Shown here piece by piece: positions 26,045 through 35,035 of a stretch of 64,000 nt of DNA. This DNA comes from Marinilabilia salmonicolor JCM 21150. Its GTDB lineage: Bacteria; Bacteroidota; Bacteroidia; Bacteroidales; Marinilabiliaceae. The first letter of the stretch is position 1; every line of letters starts with the position of its first letter. Where the stretch lies: assembly GCF_000259075.1 (NCBI RefSeq), contig NZ_AJKI01000002.1, forward strand, positions 372,001 to 436,000. The letters are read 5' to 3'. The position numbers and the translations under genes are program-made. Under the pieces are notes generated by a model. That model was not told where the DNA came from and did not search any database. It worked only from the letters and a program-made list of their open reading frames with translations.

Positions 26045-27015
26045 ACTTTCCGTGTGGTTGTAAAGTGAACCAATTCGATTAAGCCTTCCCGGGAATCACT
26101 TTCGGGGTAAGAGTGCAGAATTTCCAGCGCTTTATCGCGGTATTCGATCATTTTTTCACGGGCATAATGAATGCCTCCATTGTCTTTTACATATTGTACA
26201 ATGGGGGCAATTTTCTTCTCATTTTTGTGGTGTTTCCGAATGGTGCTTAAGATTTGCCTCTTTTTAGTTACCGGCATTTTTTCCAGAACATGAATCAGGG
26301 GAAGCGTCATTTTCTTTTCTTTCAAATCATTACCTGTCGGTTTGCCGGAAAGGTTGGTTTTTTCATAGTCCAGTAAGTCATCTCTAATTTGAAATGCGAT
26401 TCCCAGATATTCTCCAAAATCACGCATTTTAGATATCTGTTCTTCTGATGCTCCGGAGGAGAGAGCTCCTGCAGCCGTACATGCAGCAATGAGGGTAGCG
26501 GTTTTTTTTCGAATGATTTCGTAATACACATCCTCAGTGATGTTTAGTTTGCGTGATTTCTCTATCTGTAACAATTCCCCTTCGCTCATTTCCTTCACAG
26601 CCGTGGATACAATGCGTAACACCTCTGTCTGGTTTTCTTCAAGCGATTTAATCAGTCCCATCGCCAGATAATAATCGCCAACCAACACCGCAATTTTTGA
26701 GCGCCAAAGTGCATTAATAGAGAAGAAGCCTCTGCGCTGATAGGTCTCATCCACTACATCATCATGTATCAGCGTTGCATTGTGAAGCAATTCAATTAAA
26801 CCGGCGGCAGTATAGGTGCCCTCATCTGTGGAACCGTTTAGTTTGGCCGATAAGAATACCAGCATAGGTCTCATCTGCTTTCCTTTACGGCGGATGAGAT
26901 AGTTGGTGATAATATTGAGAAGCGGAATTTTGGTGTCGAAATTTTTCTTATAATACGGACCAAAATGCTTCATTTCCTCTTCGATGGGAGATGTTATTTT
27001 TGATGAAATCTTCAT
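26041..27015 (-). CDS. polyprenyl synthetase (long-chain isoprenoid diphosphate synthase)
   Basis: The 324-residue protein has both aspartate-rich motifs of trans-prenyltransferases: LIHDDVVDETYQRRG (first, about residue 85) and FQIRDDLLDY (second, about residue 210). RRKGKQMRPMLVFLSAKL is the substrate-binding start. Small residues before the first motif suit a long product, so it likely makes the heptaprenyl to octaprenyl diphosphate for menaquinone, which is inference. It is a minus-strand single gene, tail to tail with deoC. Confidence 0.88.
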   Translation of the reverse strand: MKISSKITSPIEEEMKHFGPYYKKNFDTKIPLLNIITNYLIRRKGKQMRPMLVFLSAKLNGSTDEGTYTAAGLIELLHNATLIHDDVVDETYQRRGFFSINALWRSKIAVLVGDYYLAMGLIKSLEENQTEVLRIVSTAVKEMSEGELLQIEKSRKLNITEDVYYEIIRKKTATLIAACTAAGALSSGASEEQISKMRDFGEYLGIAFQIRDDLLDYEKTNLSGKPTGNDLKEKKMTLPLIHVLEKMPVTKKRQILSTIRKHHKNEKKIAPIVQYVKDNGGIHYAREKMIEYRDKALEILHSYPESDSREGLIELVHFTTTRKV

Positions 27016-27361
27016 TACTTCTATTTTATCTTAAACCTCTCTGTCTTTTTTCAGCGACAAAGAGGGGTTATTTTCAGAATTATTGATTGGCTAAAAATCA
27101 ACGAACTAACCAGAATAAGGTAGTCTTTTTCTCGAATATTACACCTATCCGATGGGAATGAATTTTCAAAAATAACAAATTGCGGCGTATTAGTGTTGTA
27201 ACAAATGTGAAATATCAGTCCTATCTAAATATTTGCATATTTTACAGGTTTAAATATCTATGAATCAAAATATCTTCATTATCTTTGTCCACCGGAACGA
27301 CCACAGATGAGAAATTTAGCCATTTTGGTCATCTCACAGGTTTCTTTTAATATGATTATTA
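27016..27361. other. divergent intergenic region with ArsR-gene promoter box
   Basis: The 346-base spacer lies between divergent genes and should hold both promoters. On the plus strand TATCTTTG at 27280-27287 matches the Bacteroidota -7 consensus TAnnTTTG, about 75 bases before the ArsR-type gene. A short ATGA/TCAT dyad near 27306-27335 could be an operator. No reading frame of note was seen. Confidence 0.45.
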
Positions 27362-27679
27362 ATGATGGAAGTTAAAACTATGAAAATTAAAGATCTTGAT
27401 GCCAATCAGCTCGATCGGGCAGCAAGTATGCTGAAAGCCATTGCACACCCAATGCGAATAGCCATCCTTAACCATTTGGAGGATGGTAAAAAATTAACCG
27501 TAACCCAGATTCATAATTTGCTGAATATCGAGCAATCTACGACCTCTCATCACCTGGGGATTCTTAAGGATAAAGGTGTACTGGCATCTCAGAGAGATGG
27601 AAAAAACACCTTCTATTTTCTGAAGCACGACAGCCTCCGTAATATTGTGGATTGTGTCAGTCGTTGTTCTGTTGAGTAA
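27362..27679 (+). CDS. ArsR-family winged-helix repressor
   Basis: The 105-residue protein has the ArsR layout: ASMLKAIAHPMRIAILNHL, a recognition helix IEQSTTSHHLGILKDKGVL and the wing QRDGKNTFYFLK. ArsR proteins usually repress their own operon until metal or redox signals bind. The classic ELCVCD metal site in the recognition helix is missing; two cysteines at the very C-terminus (CVSRC) may form another site. A second start codon at 27380 is possible. The queD-like gene follows after 62 bases. Confidence 0.85.
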   Translation: MMEVKTMKIKDLDANQLDRAASMLKAIAHPMRIAILNHLEDGKKLTVTQIHNLLNIEQSTTSHHLGILKDKGVLASQRDGKNTFYFLKHDSLRNIVDCVSRCSVE

Positions 27680-27741
27680 TTTTGTGATTTTTTTAGGATG
27701 TTGAGACCGGCTGCCTGATGCCGGATTTGTTGGAGTTTTGT

Positions 27742-28191
27742 ATGTCGAAAATAAGATTAACTAAAGAGTTTCGTTTCGAGATGGCCCATGCGCTGTGGAA
27801 TTATGACGGACTCTGTAAAAATATTCATGGCCATTCCTATATTTTTCAGGTAACCGTGATTGGGGAGCCGGAATCTGATGAAAATAGCCCGAAATACGGA
27901 ATGGTTATGGATTTTGGTGACTTGAAAAAGATTGTCAAAGAAGAAGTGGTCGACCTCATGGATCATAGTATTGTCATCAGTGATAAAGCGCCGGTGGAGA
28001 AGTTACTCCAGGTTCCACAGATGACCGACCGTTATCATGTGGTAGCGTATCAGCCCACTTGTGAGAATTTGTTGATTGATTATGCCCAAAGAATAAGAGT
28101 AAGACTGCCTGAGCATGTGTCTCTTTTCAGCCTGAAACTGCACGAAACAGGTAATTCGTTTGCCGAATGGTTTGCTTCCGACAATGAATAG
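27742..28191 (+). CDS. queD: 6-carboxytetrahydropterin synthase family protein
   Basis: The 149-residue protein belongs to the PTPS/QueD family that acts on dihydroneopterin triphosphate. Zinc ligands are visible: HALWNY near the start and HGHSYIFQV with the catalytic Cys of GLCKNIHGH. LMDHSIVI and the late Glu in LHETGNSFAEW complete the site. The CxxxHGH arrangement fits the QueD branch making the queuosine precursor, consistent with queA in this window. The ATG at 27742 gives the family start MSKIRLTKEFRFEMAH; an in-frame ATG at 27718 would add eight residues. Confidence 0.87.
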   Translation: MSKIRLTKEFRFEMAHALWNYDGLCKNIHGHSYIFQVTVIGEPESDENSPKYGMVMDFGDLKKIVKEEVVDLMDHSIVISDKAPVEKLLQVPQMTDRYHVVAYQPTCENLLIDYAQRIRVRLPEHVSLFSLKLHETGNSFAEWFASDNE

Positions 28192-28234
28192 TATCTCATT
28201 TTTTCTTACTTTTCGGGAATAAACCTGAAAAGTT

Positions 28235-31009
28235 ATGTCAGAACAAACAAAAAAATTATTTCTGCTTGATGCATACGCCTTGATTTTCAGGGCGTATTAT
28301 GCTTTTATCCGAAATCCTCGTGTCAATTCTAAAGGGCTGAATACCTCAGCCATCTTTGGATTTACCAACTCTCTTCTGGAGGTTTTGAATAAAGAAAACC
28401 CTACGCATATCGCCGTGGCCTTTGATCCGTCAGGCCCAACATTCCGAAACGAACTTTTTAAGGAATATAAAGCCAATCGTGATGCCACTCCCGAAGATAT
28501 CAAAAAGGCGGTTCCCTATATAAAACAAATCCTTGAAGCTTTTAATATCAGCGTTATTCAAGTGGATGGTTTTGAAGCCGATGATGTGGTGGGGACATTA
28601 TCCAGAAAAGCCGGAACTGCCGGTTTTAAGACCTTTATGGTTACTCCCGACAAAGATTATGCGCAGTTGGTTACCGCTGATACTGTTATGTATAAACCCA
28701 AGTCGGCGGGCAATGATATTGAACGGTGGGGAATTCCTGAAATCCAGAAGAAATTTTCGGTGGAAAAACCTGAACAGGTCATTGATTTGCTGGCCTTATG
28801 GGGTGATAGTGCGGATAATATTCCGGGGTGTCCGGGAATTGGTGAAAAAAGAGCCAAAGATATCATCGGAAAGTACGGATCCGTTGAAAATGTTTATGCG
28901 CATATTGATGACTTTTCAGGCAAACAGAAAGAGAATCTCATTAATTTCAGGGAACAGGTGGAATTGTCACGAAGGCTCGTAACCATAGAGACAGAAGTCC
29001 CGGTTGACTTTAATGAGGAGTTGTTTCTACACAAAGCACCGGATCTTGAAAAACTAAAGCCGGTTTTTGAAGAACTGGAGTTTAAAACGCTTTGGGAAAA
29101 AATTGCCGGTAAAAAAGAATCCGGTCCTACTCAGGGATCTCTTTTCGGTGACAGCAGTAACACTCAGGCTTCGTCTGCACAGTTTAATACCAGCAATCAA
29201 ACTCTTGAGGGTACCCAACACGAGTATTTTCTGGTAGAAACCCAACAGGCACTGGATTCTCTGGCTGCTGATCTTAGCGTTCAGAAAGAGTTTTGTATCG
29301 ACACCGAAACTACCGGAATAGATGTGTGGTCCAATGAATTGGTGGGGCTATCTTTTAGTTTTGAAAAAGGTGAGGCTTATTATGTGCCTGTGGATAAAGA
29401 TAAAGATAAAGCCAGTGAAGTGGTCAAAAGATTTGAAAAAGTGCTGACCGATCCTGCTGTACTGAAGGTTGGTCAAAACCTTAAGTACGATTACCTGATG
29501 CTCAAAAGGTACGGGGTGGAGATGCAGGGCCCGTTTTTCGATACCATGGTGGCTCATCACCTGGTTCAGCCCGGATTAAAACACAATATGGATTTTCTTG
29601 CCGAAACCTATCTGAATTATACCCCGGTTTCTATCACAGAACTGATTGGAGAAAAGGGTAAAAAGCAGGGCAGTATGCGGGATATTGACAAAGAAACGGT
29701 GAAAGAGTATGCCGGTGAAGATGCTGATATCACACTTCAGTTGAAGGAACCCTTGCTCAAGGAACTGGAAGAACTGAAGATGGTTTCCCTGTTTGACAAT
29801 GTAGAGATGCCTTTACTTAAGGTACTTGCCGAGATGGAGTATCATGGGGTGGTATTGGATTCCGAGGCGCTGGCCGATTTTGCAGGCAAACTTCAGCAGC
29901 GTATTGAAGCTCTGGAAAAAGGGATTATTGAAGATGCCGGAACAGAATTTAATGTGGGCAGTCCCCGGCAGGTAGGGGAAGTGCTTTTTGATAAATTGAA
30001 AATTGATGCAAAGGCCAAAAAGACCAAGTCGGGTCAGTACAGCACCAACGAGGAGACCCTGCAAAAACTGAAAGATAAGCATCCGATCATTGAAAAAATA
30101 TTGGAGTTTAGGGGGCTTAAGAAGCTGTTAAATACTTATGTGGAAGCATTACCTAAATTGATAAATAAAGAAACCAGCCGATTGCATACCTCTTTCAATC
30201 AGGCGGTTGTGGTAACTGGTCGTTTGAGCAGTTCCAATCCCAATTTGCAGAATATTCCAATCAGGGAAGAGGATGGCCGCGAAATGCGAAAAGCTTTTGT
30301 TGTCGGAGATTCGGAGCATTTATTCCTGAGTGCTGACTATTCTCAGGTAGAGCTCAGATTAATGGCCCATCTGAGTGAAGATAAAAACCTGTTGGATGCT
30401 TTTAACCGGGGAGAAGATATTCATGCTGCTACTGCAGCCAAAATTTTTAAGGTATCACCGGAAGAAGTGACGAGTGATATGCGTCGAAAAGCAAAGACCG
30501 CTAATTTTGGCATTATTTACGGTATTTCTGCCTTTGGTTTGTCTGAGAGGCTGAACATCCCCAGAGGGGAGGCAAAAGACATTATTGACGGGTATTTTGA
30601 GAGTTTTCCGGCTGTAAAGGAGTATATGGATAAGGTCATTTCCCAGGCTCGTGAAAAGGGGTATGTGGAAACCATGTTTGGGCGTCGTCGTTATCTGCCT
30701 GATATCAACAGTCGCAACGGAGTGGTAAGAGGAGTGGCTGAGCGAAATGCCATCAATGCTCCAATTCAGGGGGCTGCTGCAGACATCATAAAAATGGCCA
30801 TGGTTGGTGTGGAACGGGCCTTCAGAAATGCAAATTTCCAAAGTCGGATGGTCCTTCAGGTGCATGATGAACTTAATTTTGAGGTGCTAAAATCTGAAGT
30901 TGCTGAAGTCAGGGAAGTTGTTAAAAAAGAGATGGAATCAGCCGTATCATTGAAAGTGCCACTTGAAGTAGATATGGGGGTTGGTGACAACTGGCTGGAG
31001 GCGCATTAA
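28235..31009 (+). CDS. polA: DNA polymerase I
   Basis: The 924-residue protein has all three Pol I parts. The 5'-3' exonuclease spans about residues 1-295 (DAYALIFRAYYAF, DGFEADDVVGTL, WGDSADNIPGCPGIG). The 3'-5' proofreading domain at about 325-515 has an intact DEDD start CIDTETTGID, so proofreading is likely active. The polymerase at about 540-924 has motif A LSADYSQVELRLMAH, motif B RRKAKTANFGIIYG and motif C LQVHDELNFEV. It functions in Okazaki fragment processing and repair. Start ATG is 43 bases after queD. Confidence 0.98.
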   Translation: MSEQTKKLFLLDAYALIFRAYYAFIRNPRVNSKGLNTSAIFGFTNSLLEVLNKENPTHIAVAFDPSGPTFRNELFKEYKANRDATPEDIKKAVPYIKQILEAFNISVIQVDGFEADDVVGTLSRKAGTAGFKTFMVTPDKDYAQLVTADTVMYKPKSAGNDIERWGIPEIQKKFSVEKPEQVIDLLALWGDSADNIPGCPGIGEKRAKDIIGKYGSVENVYAHIDDFSGKQKENLINFREQVELSRRLVTIETEVPVDFNEELFLHKAPDLEKLKPVFEELEFKTLWEKIAGKKESGPTQGSLFGDSSNTQASSAQFNTSNQTLEGTQHEYFLVETQQALDSLAADLSVQKEFCIDTETTGIDVWSNELVGLSFSFEKGEAYYVPVDKDKDKASEVVKRFEKVLTDPAVLKVGQNLKYDYLMLKRYGVEMQGPFFDTMVAHHLVQPGLKHNMDFLAETYLNYTPVSITELIGEKGKKQGSMRDIDKETVKEYAGEDADITLQLKEPLLKELEELKMVSLFDNVEMPLLKVLAEMEYHGVVLDSEALADFAGKLQQRIEALEKGIIEDAGTEFNVGSPRQVGEVLFDKLKIDAKAKKTKSGQYSTNEETLQKLKDKHPIIEKILEFRGLKKLLNTYVEALPKLINKETSRLHTSFNQAVVVTGRLSSSNPNLQNIPIREEDGREMRKAFVVGDSEHLFLSADYSQVELRLMAHLSEDKNLLDAFNRGEDIHAATAAKIFKVSPEEVTSDMRRKAKTANFGIIYGISAFGLSERLNIPRGEAKDIIDGYFESFPAVKEYMDKVISQAREKGYVETMFGRRRYLPDINSRNGVVRGVAERNAINAPIQGAAADIIKMAMVGVERAFRNANFQSRMVLQVHDELNFEVLKSEVAEVREVVKKEMESAVSLKVPLEVDMGVGDNWLEAH

Positions 31010-31490
31010 TTTTTATTACAGAGTGCGATACATGAAACTCTATCCTGAATTTATTGGCATTTAAACATCTCATGACGAACACTTATGAGTCGAAGATCGA
31101 CGAAGTCAATAAACCAGTCCTCCCAAAAGCCGGGCTTTTCCTTTTAAGGGAATACATAATGTTGTTGCGTTTTTGAAAAGGCTGAAGGTCTTTAAGCGAT
31201 AGCCTGGGGCAACGCCTCAGGAAAATTGTAACAACTCTCCCCTCTCATTATTGGTCGCGATGCGACCAATAATGAGAGGGGGTGGAGGGATACCTCAAAA
31301 CCCAGGGCGTTGCCCCGGGCTATTGCTCTCAGGCTTTCAGCCTGTTTGCATCTTACCTGTCTTATGCATAAGGTAGGTAGGGATATTTTTCTTTGTGGAA
31401 AAGGTAAAAAATTTGTCCTCAGTAAAATTTCGCTGTAACTTTTCGCTGAGCTAAAGCGTCCCACTTGTATCAATAATTTACCGGAACCTG
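31010..31490. other. intergenic region carrying a nested palindromic repeat
   Basis: The 481-base spacer between polA and the ECF sigma gene has no convincing gene. A short hairpin with six-base arms at 31125-31139 followed by CCTTTT could end the polA transcript. Most of the rest is the large palindrome listed separately at 31179-31343. The reading frame that crosses it on the minus strand is a by-product of the repeat. The sigma-factor promoter should lie in the last 100 bases. Confidence 0.55.
31179..31343. repeat. nested palindromic repeat element, about 165 bp
   Basis: Three nested inverted arms are visible. The innermost is a perfect 20-base inverted repeat (31239-31258 with 31262-31281) around a three-base loop. 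Next, 31196-31216 pairs with 31306-31326 at 19 of 21 positions. Outermost, AGGCTGAA at 31179-31186 pairs with TTCAGCCT at 31336-31343, with loosely matching sequence between. Part of the inner arm recurs on the minus strand at 47356-47373. It resembles a non-autonomous dispersed palindrome (REP- or MITE-like) lying between genes. No transposase is near. Confidence 0.75.
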
Positions 31491-31976
31491 ATGACAGTAG
31501 AAGAATACAACGATTGCGTTCGGGAGTATGCTGACAATGTTTATCGCTTTGTCCTCAAAAATATTCGTGACGAGGAGAGGGCGTCGGATATTGTACAGGA
31601 TGCCTATGAAAAAATGTGGCGCCATCATGCAAATGTGGATGGTGCCAAAGGCAAAAGTTATCTTTTTTCCACTGCTTATCATGTTTTGATAGACCATACC
31701 CGCCGGGAGAAACATTCGGTACGTATGGAAGAGGCCGATTTACAGGAGCATTCTCATGAGCGTCAGTATTCCGATTTACAGGAGGTTTTGCATCAGGCAC
31801 TGGAAAAGCTTCCCGAAGATCAGAAAATGGTGGTTATGCTGCGCGATTATGAGGGGTATTCTTATGAGGAGATTGGTGAAATGACCGGCTTGAGTGAGAG
31901 CCAGGTAAAAGTTTACATTTACCGGGCGCGGGTATTTCTCAGGAAATATATTGGAAAGATGGAGGTGGTAGTATGA
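31491..31976 (+). CDS. ECF-type RNA polymerase sigma factor
   Basis: The 161-residue protein is a group 4 sigma factor. Region 2 shows FVLKNIRDEERASDIVQDAY and YEKMWRH; region 4 shows LPEDQKMVVMLRDYEGYSYEEIGEMTG and LSESQVKVYIYRARVFLRKYI. The downstream gene starts within its last codons (4-base overlap) and encodes the likely anti-sigma partner. Unlike many Bacteroidota ECF loci there is no SusC/SusD pair or TonB receptor next to it, so it probably governs an envelope or stress regulon rather than a glycan locus. Confidence 0.92.
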   Translation: MTVEEYNDCVREYADNVYRFVLKNIRDEERASDIVQDAYEKMWRHHANVDGAKGKSYLFSTAYHVLIDHTRREKHSVRMEEADLQEHSHERQYSDLQEVLHQALEKLPEDQKMVVMLRDYEGYSYEEIGEMTGLSESQVKVYIYRARVFLRKYIGKMEVVV

Positions 31977-32995
31977 TGAAGATCAGCAGAGAAAACTACG
32001 AGATTTGGTTCATCGATTATCTGGATGGAAAACTTGACAGCAAGGCCAGGACCGCGTTGGATGATTTTCTTCAGGCCAATCCTGATTTGGAAAAGGAATT
32101 AAAGGGGTTTGAGGAGGTGAAACTCAGTTCTGCTGTTCCCCAATACAGTTCAACGGCTTCCCTCTATAAAAATGAATCTGATTTGATGGCTGTTTCCAGA
32201 CCCGATTATCTGTTGATTAAACAGATGGAACAGGGTCTTTCAGGTGAAGAAGAGTCTGAACTTTCGGAAGAAATAAGGTGTGATGGATCACTGATAAAAA
32301 GGGGGTTGGAGTTTCAACAGACGAAGCTGCTGGCTGAAGCGATTCCTTACTTTAAAAAGGGGGCTCTGCTTCAGAGATCAGTTGTTTTCAGGTACATGAC
32401 AGCCAGAGTTGCTGCTGCGGTTATTGTTGTTGCAGTGTTCCTTACGGTTTGGAACAGTGATTCATTTTTCTCCTTTCAAAAACAGGAGGTTGCATTGCAA
32501 AAGTTATCATCGCGCCCGGCAATATTTGAGGAGCAGGATTTTTCCGTTCCTGAGCCTGTGCAGATGGTTGAAGGCAGAATGGGTCAGGACAAATATATCC
32601 ATCAGCAATCAGAAGTTATTTCGTCTGAAATTGACAATAACCAGGAATTCTCCCCAGAAATGAAGGGCAAGGAAGTACCGATGGAGAGGATGATTTCAAA
32701 TGTTTTAAAAGAAGGTCTTGCGGTTCAGGTTCCCAATGCCTACGAAGCAGGGTTGCGACATATGATGCCGATGTATCTTGACATCAATAGAAACAGTGAG
32801 CCGATGTTTGCAAAACAGTCGTCGCAGTCTGATTCACCATCGGAAGGCAACTTTTTAATGAAAGGGATTCAGTTTGTGGACCGGGTTTCCGGCGATCTGG
32901 TTAATTTTGATAAGTTGTATGATGAAGATGGTAATTTCGTTGCTTACAACTTTAAAGCCGGGTACTTAGAGGTTGAAAGGAAGCTTCGGAGATAA
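31973..32995 (+). CDS. probable anti-sigma factor, single-pass membrane protein
   Basis: The 340-residue protein starts with the Bacteroidota anti-sigma-like motif YEIWFIDYLDGKLD (about residues 8-21), then a cytoplasmic region, one membrane helix at about 146-163 (AAAVIVVAVFLTVW) and a C-terminal periplasmic part of about 175 residues. The periplasmic part is unlike FecR and I do not recognise it. Overlap of 4 bases with the sigma gene implies tight co-translation. Inferred role: holds the sigma factor at the membrane until an envelope signal. PrsW-type proteases can release such sigma factors and one is encoded at 1915-3273, but linkage is speculative. Confidence 0.72.
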   Translation: MMKISRENYEIWFIDYLDGKLDSKARTALDDFLQANPDLEKELKGFEEVKLSSAVPQYSSTASLYKNESDLMAVSRPDYLLIKQMEQGLSGEEESELSEEIRCDGSLIKRGLEFQQTKLLAEAIPYFKKGALLQRSVVFRYMTARVAAAVIVVAVFLTVWNSDSFFSFQKQEVALQKLSSRPAIFEEQDFSVPEPVQMVEGRMGQDKYIHQQSEVISSEIDNNQEFSPEMKGKEVPMERMISNVLKEGLAVQVPNAYEAGLRHMMPMYLDINRNSEPMFAKQSSQSDSPSEGNFLMKGIQFVDRVSGDLVNFDKLYDEDGNFVAYNFKAGYLEVERKLRR

Positions 32996-33006
32996 CCTCC
33001 TTTCAA

Positions 33007-33939
33007 TTATTTAATCCGGTAAAAAATTCCTCTTTCTCCGAAATCGGTGGTTACTTTACCCTCAGCTTCCAGTACATCAAGATACTTATTGATTTCATTG
33101 ATGTGAAGGCCCATGATGTCTCTCAAATCGTGAACGGTGCAGGGTCTGCGTGCAATGGTTTCCAGAATGGCAGACTCTTTGTCGTTACGGTATGCTTTGG
33201 TTTCCTTTCGGGATTTTGCTGCAGCGACAATAATGGTGTTTTCGAAATCCAGTTTGTTTTTTATTTCTTCCAGTTCTTCCTTGCTTGCCGGATGAAGCCC
33301 TGGAACAGCTCCGGGTCTGTCGAGTGTATTCAGTTGTACCAGGGATGGTCCGATTTGTTGAATGGCTTTTTTTAACTGGCAAATTTCATCATTGCTGTCA
33401 TTGTATCCCGGAAGAATAAATACTTCCAGCCATATTTCACCTTTGAATTCTTTACGAAATTCGATGAGGCCGCGAATGTGTTGATCAACCTTAAGGTGCT
33501 TTTCGGGACGGTTTAGTTTTTTGAATATCTTATCCGATGCAGCATCGATGGATGGCAGAACAACATCGGCCTGAAGTATTTCTGTGCGAACATTCTGGTC
33601 AGACAGCAACGTTCCGTTGGTGAGGATGGCCACTTTAATTTGTGGATAATGTTCTTTGATGAATGTTAATACATCTCCGATTCTGGAATTCAACAAAGGT
33701 TCTCCATATCCTGAAAATGTAACGAAGTCAGGAGCAGGGTTGTTGTTCAGATATTCTGTCAGCTCATTTACAACTTTATCGTAAGGGACATACTCCATTC
33801 TTTGAGTGGTGAGTTTGGTGGTGGTACCCACCTCGCAATAGACGCAGTCCAGTGAACAAACTTTGCGGGGAACCAAATCCACGCCCAAAGACATTCCCAG
33901 TCTTCTGGACGGAACAGGTCCGAAAATAAACTTAAACAT
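33007..33939 (-). CDS. radical SAM protein with C-terminal winged helix
   Basis: The 310-residue protein begins MFKFIFGPVPSRRLGMSLG, typical of the COG0731 radical SAM group. It carries the cluster motif CSLDCVYCEVG (CxxxCxxC) at about residues 28-38, then FVTFSGYGEPLLNS and LTNGTLL. The last 65 residues form a predicted winged helix (IARRPCTVHDLRDIMGLH). The substrate is unknown; the group is annotated only broadly, with tRNA wybutosine-like relatives. It converges on the anti-sigma gene with 11 bases between stops and has its own TAACTTTG box upstream. Confidence 0.83.
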   Translation of the reverse strand: MFKFIFGPVPSRRLGMSLGVDLVPRKVCSLDCVYCEVGTTTKLTTQRMEYVPYDKVVNELTEYLNNNPAPDFVTFSGYGEPLLNSRIGDVLTFIKEHYPQIKVAILTNGTLLSDQNVRTEILQADVVLPSIDAASDKIFKKLNRPEKHLKVDQHIRGLIEFRKEFKGEIWLEVFILPGYNDSNDEICQLKKAIQQIGPSLVQLNTLDRPGAVPGLHPASKEELEEIKNKLDFENTIIVAAAKSRKETKAYRNDKESAILETIARRPCTVHDLRDIMGLHINEINKYLDVLEAEGKVTTDFGERGIFYRIK

Positions 33940-33959
33940 GATTTTTTTTTTGTTGAACC

Positions 33960-33967
33960 CAAAGTTA
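33960..33967 (-). promoter_or_regulatory. -7 promoter box for radical SAM gene
   Basis: Read on the minus strand this is TAACTTTG, matching TAnnTTTG, 21-28 bases before the ATG at 33939. A matching -33 box was not found. Confidence 0.5.
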
Positions 33968-34061
33968 AAGGTTTAATGCTGAAATGTCATTGTTTTTAAT
34001 CTTTTTCAATGAGATTTCCAAATCAGGGCAACTATTTTAATGAGATAGCACTAAATTCTTT

Positions 34062-34069
34062 TATATTTG
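34062..34069 (+). promoter_or_regulatory. -7 promoter box for ftsX operon
   Basis: TATATTTG followed by C matches the Bacteroidota -7 consensus and lies 30 bases before the ftsX ATG. It probably drives ftsX, the DUF3098 gene, uppP and truB, which follow on the same strand with small gaps. Confidence 0.58.
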
Positions 34070-34098
34070 CAACTTATTAGGAAAAATGTGCCATTTAC

Positions 34099-34968
34099 AT
34101 GAGTAATACCGCAGCAAAAAGAAAACTCAGAAGTTCCTACGTAACCACCGTGATTAGTATTTCACTGGTGTTGTTTTTGCTTGGAATTATCGGACTTTTG
34201 TTTCTCAATGCACATCGTTTATCCAATTATGTAAAAGAGAATCTGGGGTTTACTGTATTGGTGGATGACAACTCACGTGAGGCAGAGGTTCAGCGACTTC
34301 AGAAAATTCTGAATGCTTCGCCTTATGTTCGGGAAGCGGCCTATGTCAGCAAGGATGAAGCTGCTGACATCATGCAGGAGGAACTGGGTGAGGATTTCGT
34401 GGATTTTCTTGGTTACAATCCATTGCTTTCGAGTATTGAAGTTAAAGTATTTGCTGAGTACGCCAATCCGGACAGTATGGCGGTCATTGAAAATCAGGTG
34501 CTTAATTTTCCACAGGTTCAGGAGGTTTACTATCAGAAAAATCTGCTCCATGCGGTTAATGATAATATAGAAAAGATAACCATTGTGCTGGCTGGTTTTT
34601 CCATACTTTTATTGGTTATTGCCATTGCATTAATCAACAATACCATTCGTTTATCGGTTTATTCACGCCGGTTTTTGATAAAAACCATGCAATTGGTAGG
34701 AGCTACACGTGGTTTTATTCGCAAACCCTTTTTGGCAACAGGTATTCTCAATGGTTTGGCCGGTGCTACTATTGCTATTCTTTTACTTTCATCGCTCATT
34801 TACGGGATGAATAAGGAATTGCAGGGTATGATAGGTTTTGACAATCTTTTTTTACTCGGGGTTTTGTTTGGTTTGGTCATTCTTTTGGGAATTTTAATTA
34901 CGCTTATCTCCACCTTTTTTGCGGTTAATAAGTATTTGCGCCTAAAGGCAGATGATTTGTATTTCTAA
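34099..34968 (+). CDS. ftsX: cell division protein FtsX (ABC permease)
   Basis: The 289-residue protein has a cytoplasmic start, a first membrane helix (about residues 17-37), an extracytoplasmic domain with the FtsX pattern VQRLQKILNASPYVREAAYVSKDEA (about 57-150), and three C-terminal helices. FtsEX controls peptidoglycan hydrolases at division, usually through EnvC-type activators such as the one at 14880-16037. FtsE is not adjacent, as usual in Bacteroidota. The DUF3098 gene follows after 67 bases. Confidence 0.92.
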   Translation: MSNTAAKRKLRSSYVTTVISISLVLFLLGIIGLLFLNAHRLSNYVKENLGFTVLVDDNSREAEVQRLQKILNASPYVREAAYVSKDEAADIMQEELGEDFVDFLGYNPLLSSIEVKVFAEYANPDSMAVIENQVLNFPQVQEVYYQKNLLHAVNDNIEKITIVLAGFSILLLVIAIALINNTIRLSVYSRRFLIKTMQLVGATRGFIRKPFLATGILNGLAGATIAILLLSSLIYGMNKELQGMIGFDNLFLLGVLFGLVILLGILITLISTFFAVNKYLRLKADDLYF

Positions 34969-35035
34969 GAATTGGAAATAAAAGTGATGCAGGGAAGTGA
35001 AAGGAAAAAGCAACAGAGCATAAAATAAAAGAGTT

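Noticed and set aside
31192-31473. 93-codon minus-strand frame between polA and the sigma gene
   Set aside because: It runs through the nested palindrome; its peptide simply reflects the repeat arms and is the kind of spurious protein such repeats produce.
33641-33649. Exact DnaA-box match TGTGGATAA
   Set aside because: It is a single 9-mer inside the radical SAM coding sequence, with no cluster around it, and one exact match is expected by chance in DNA of this length.
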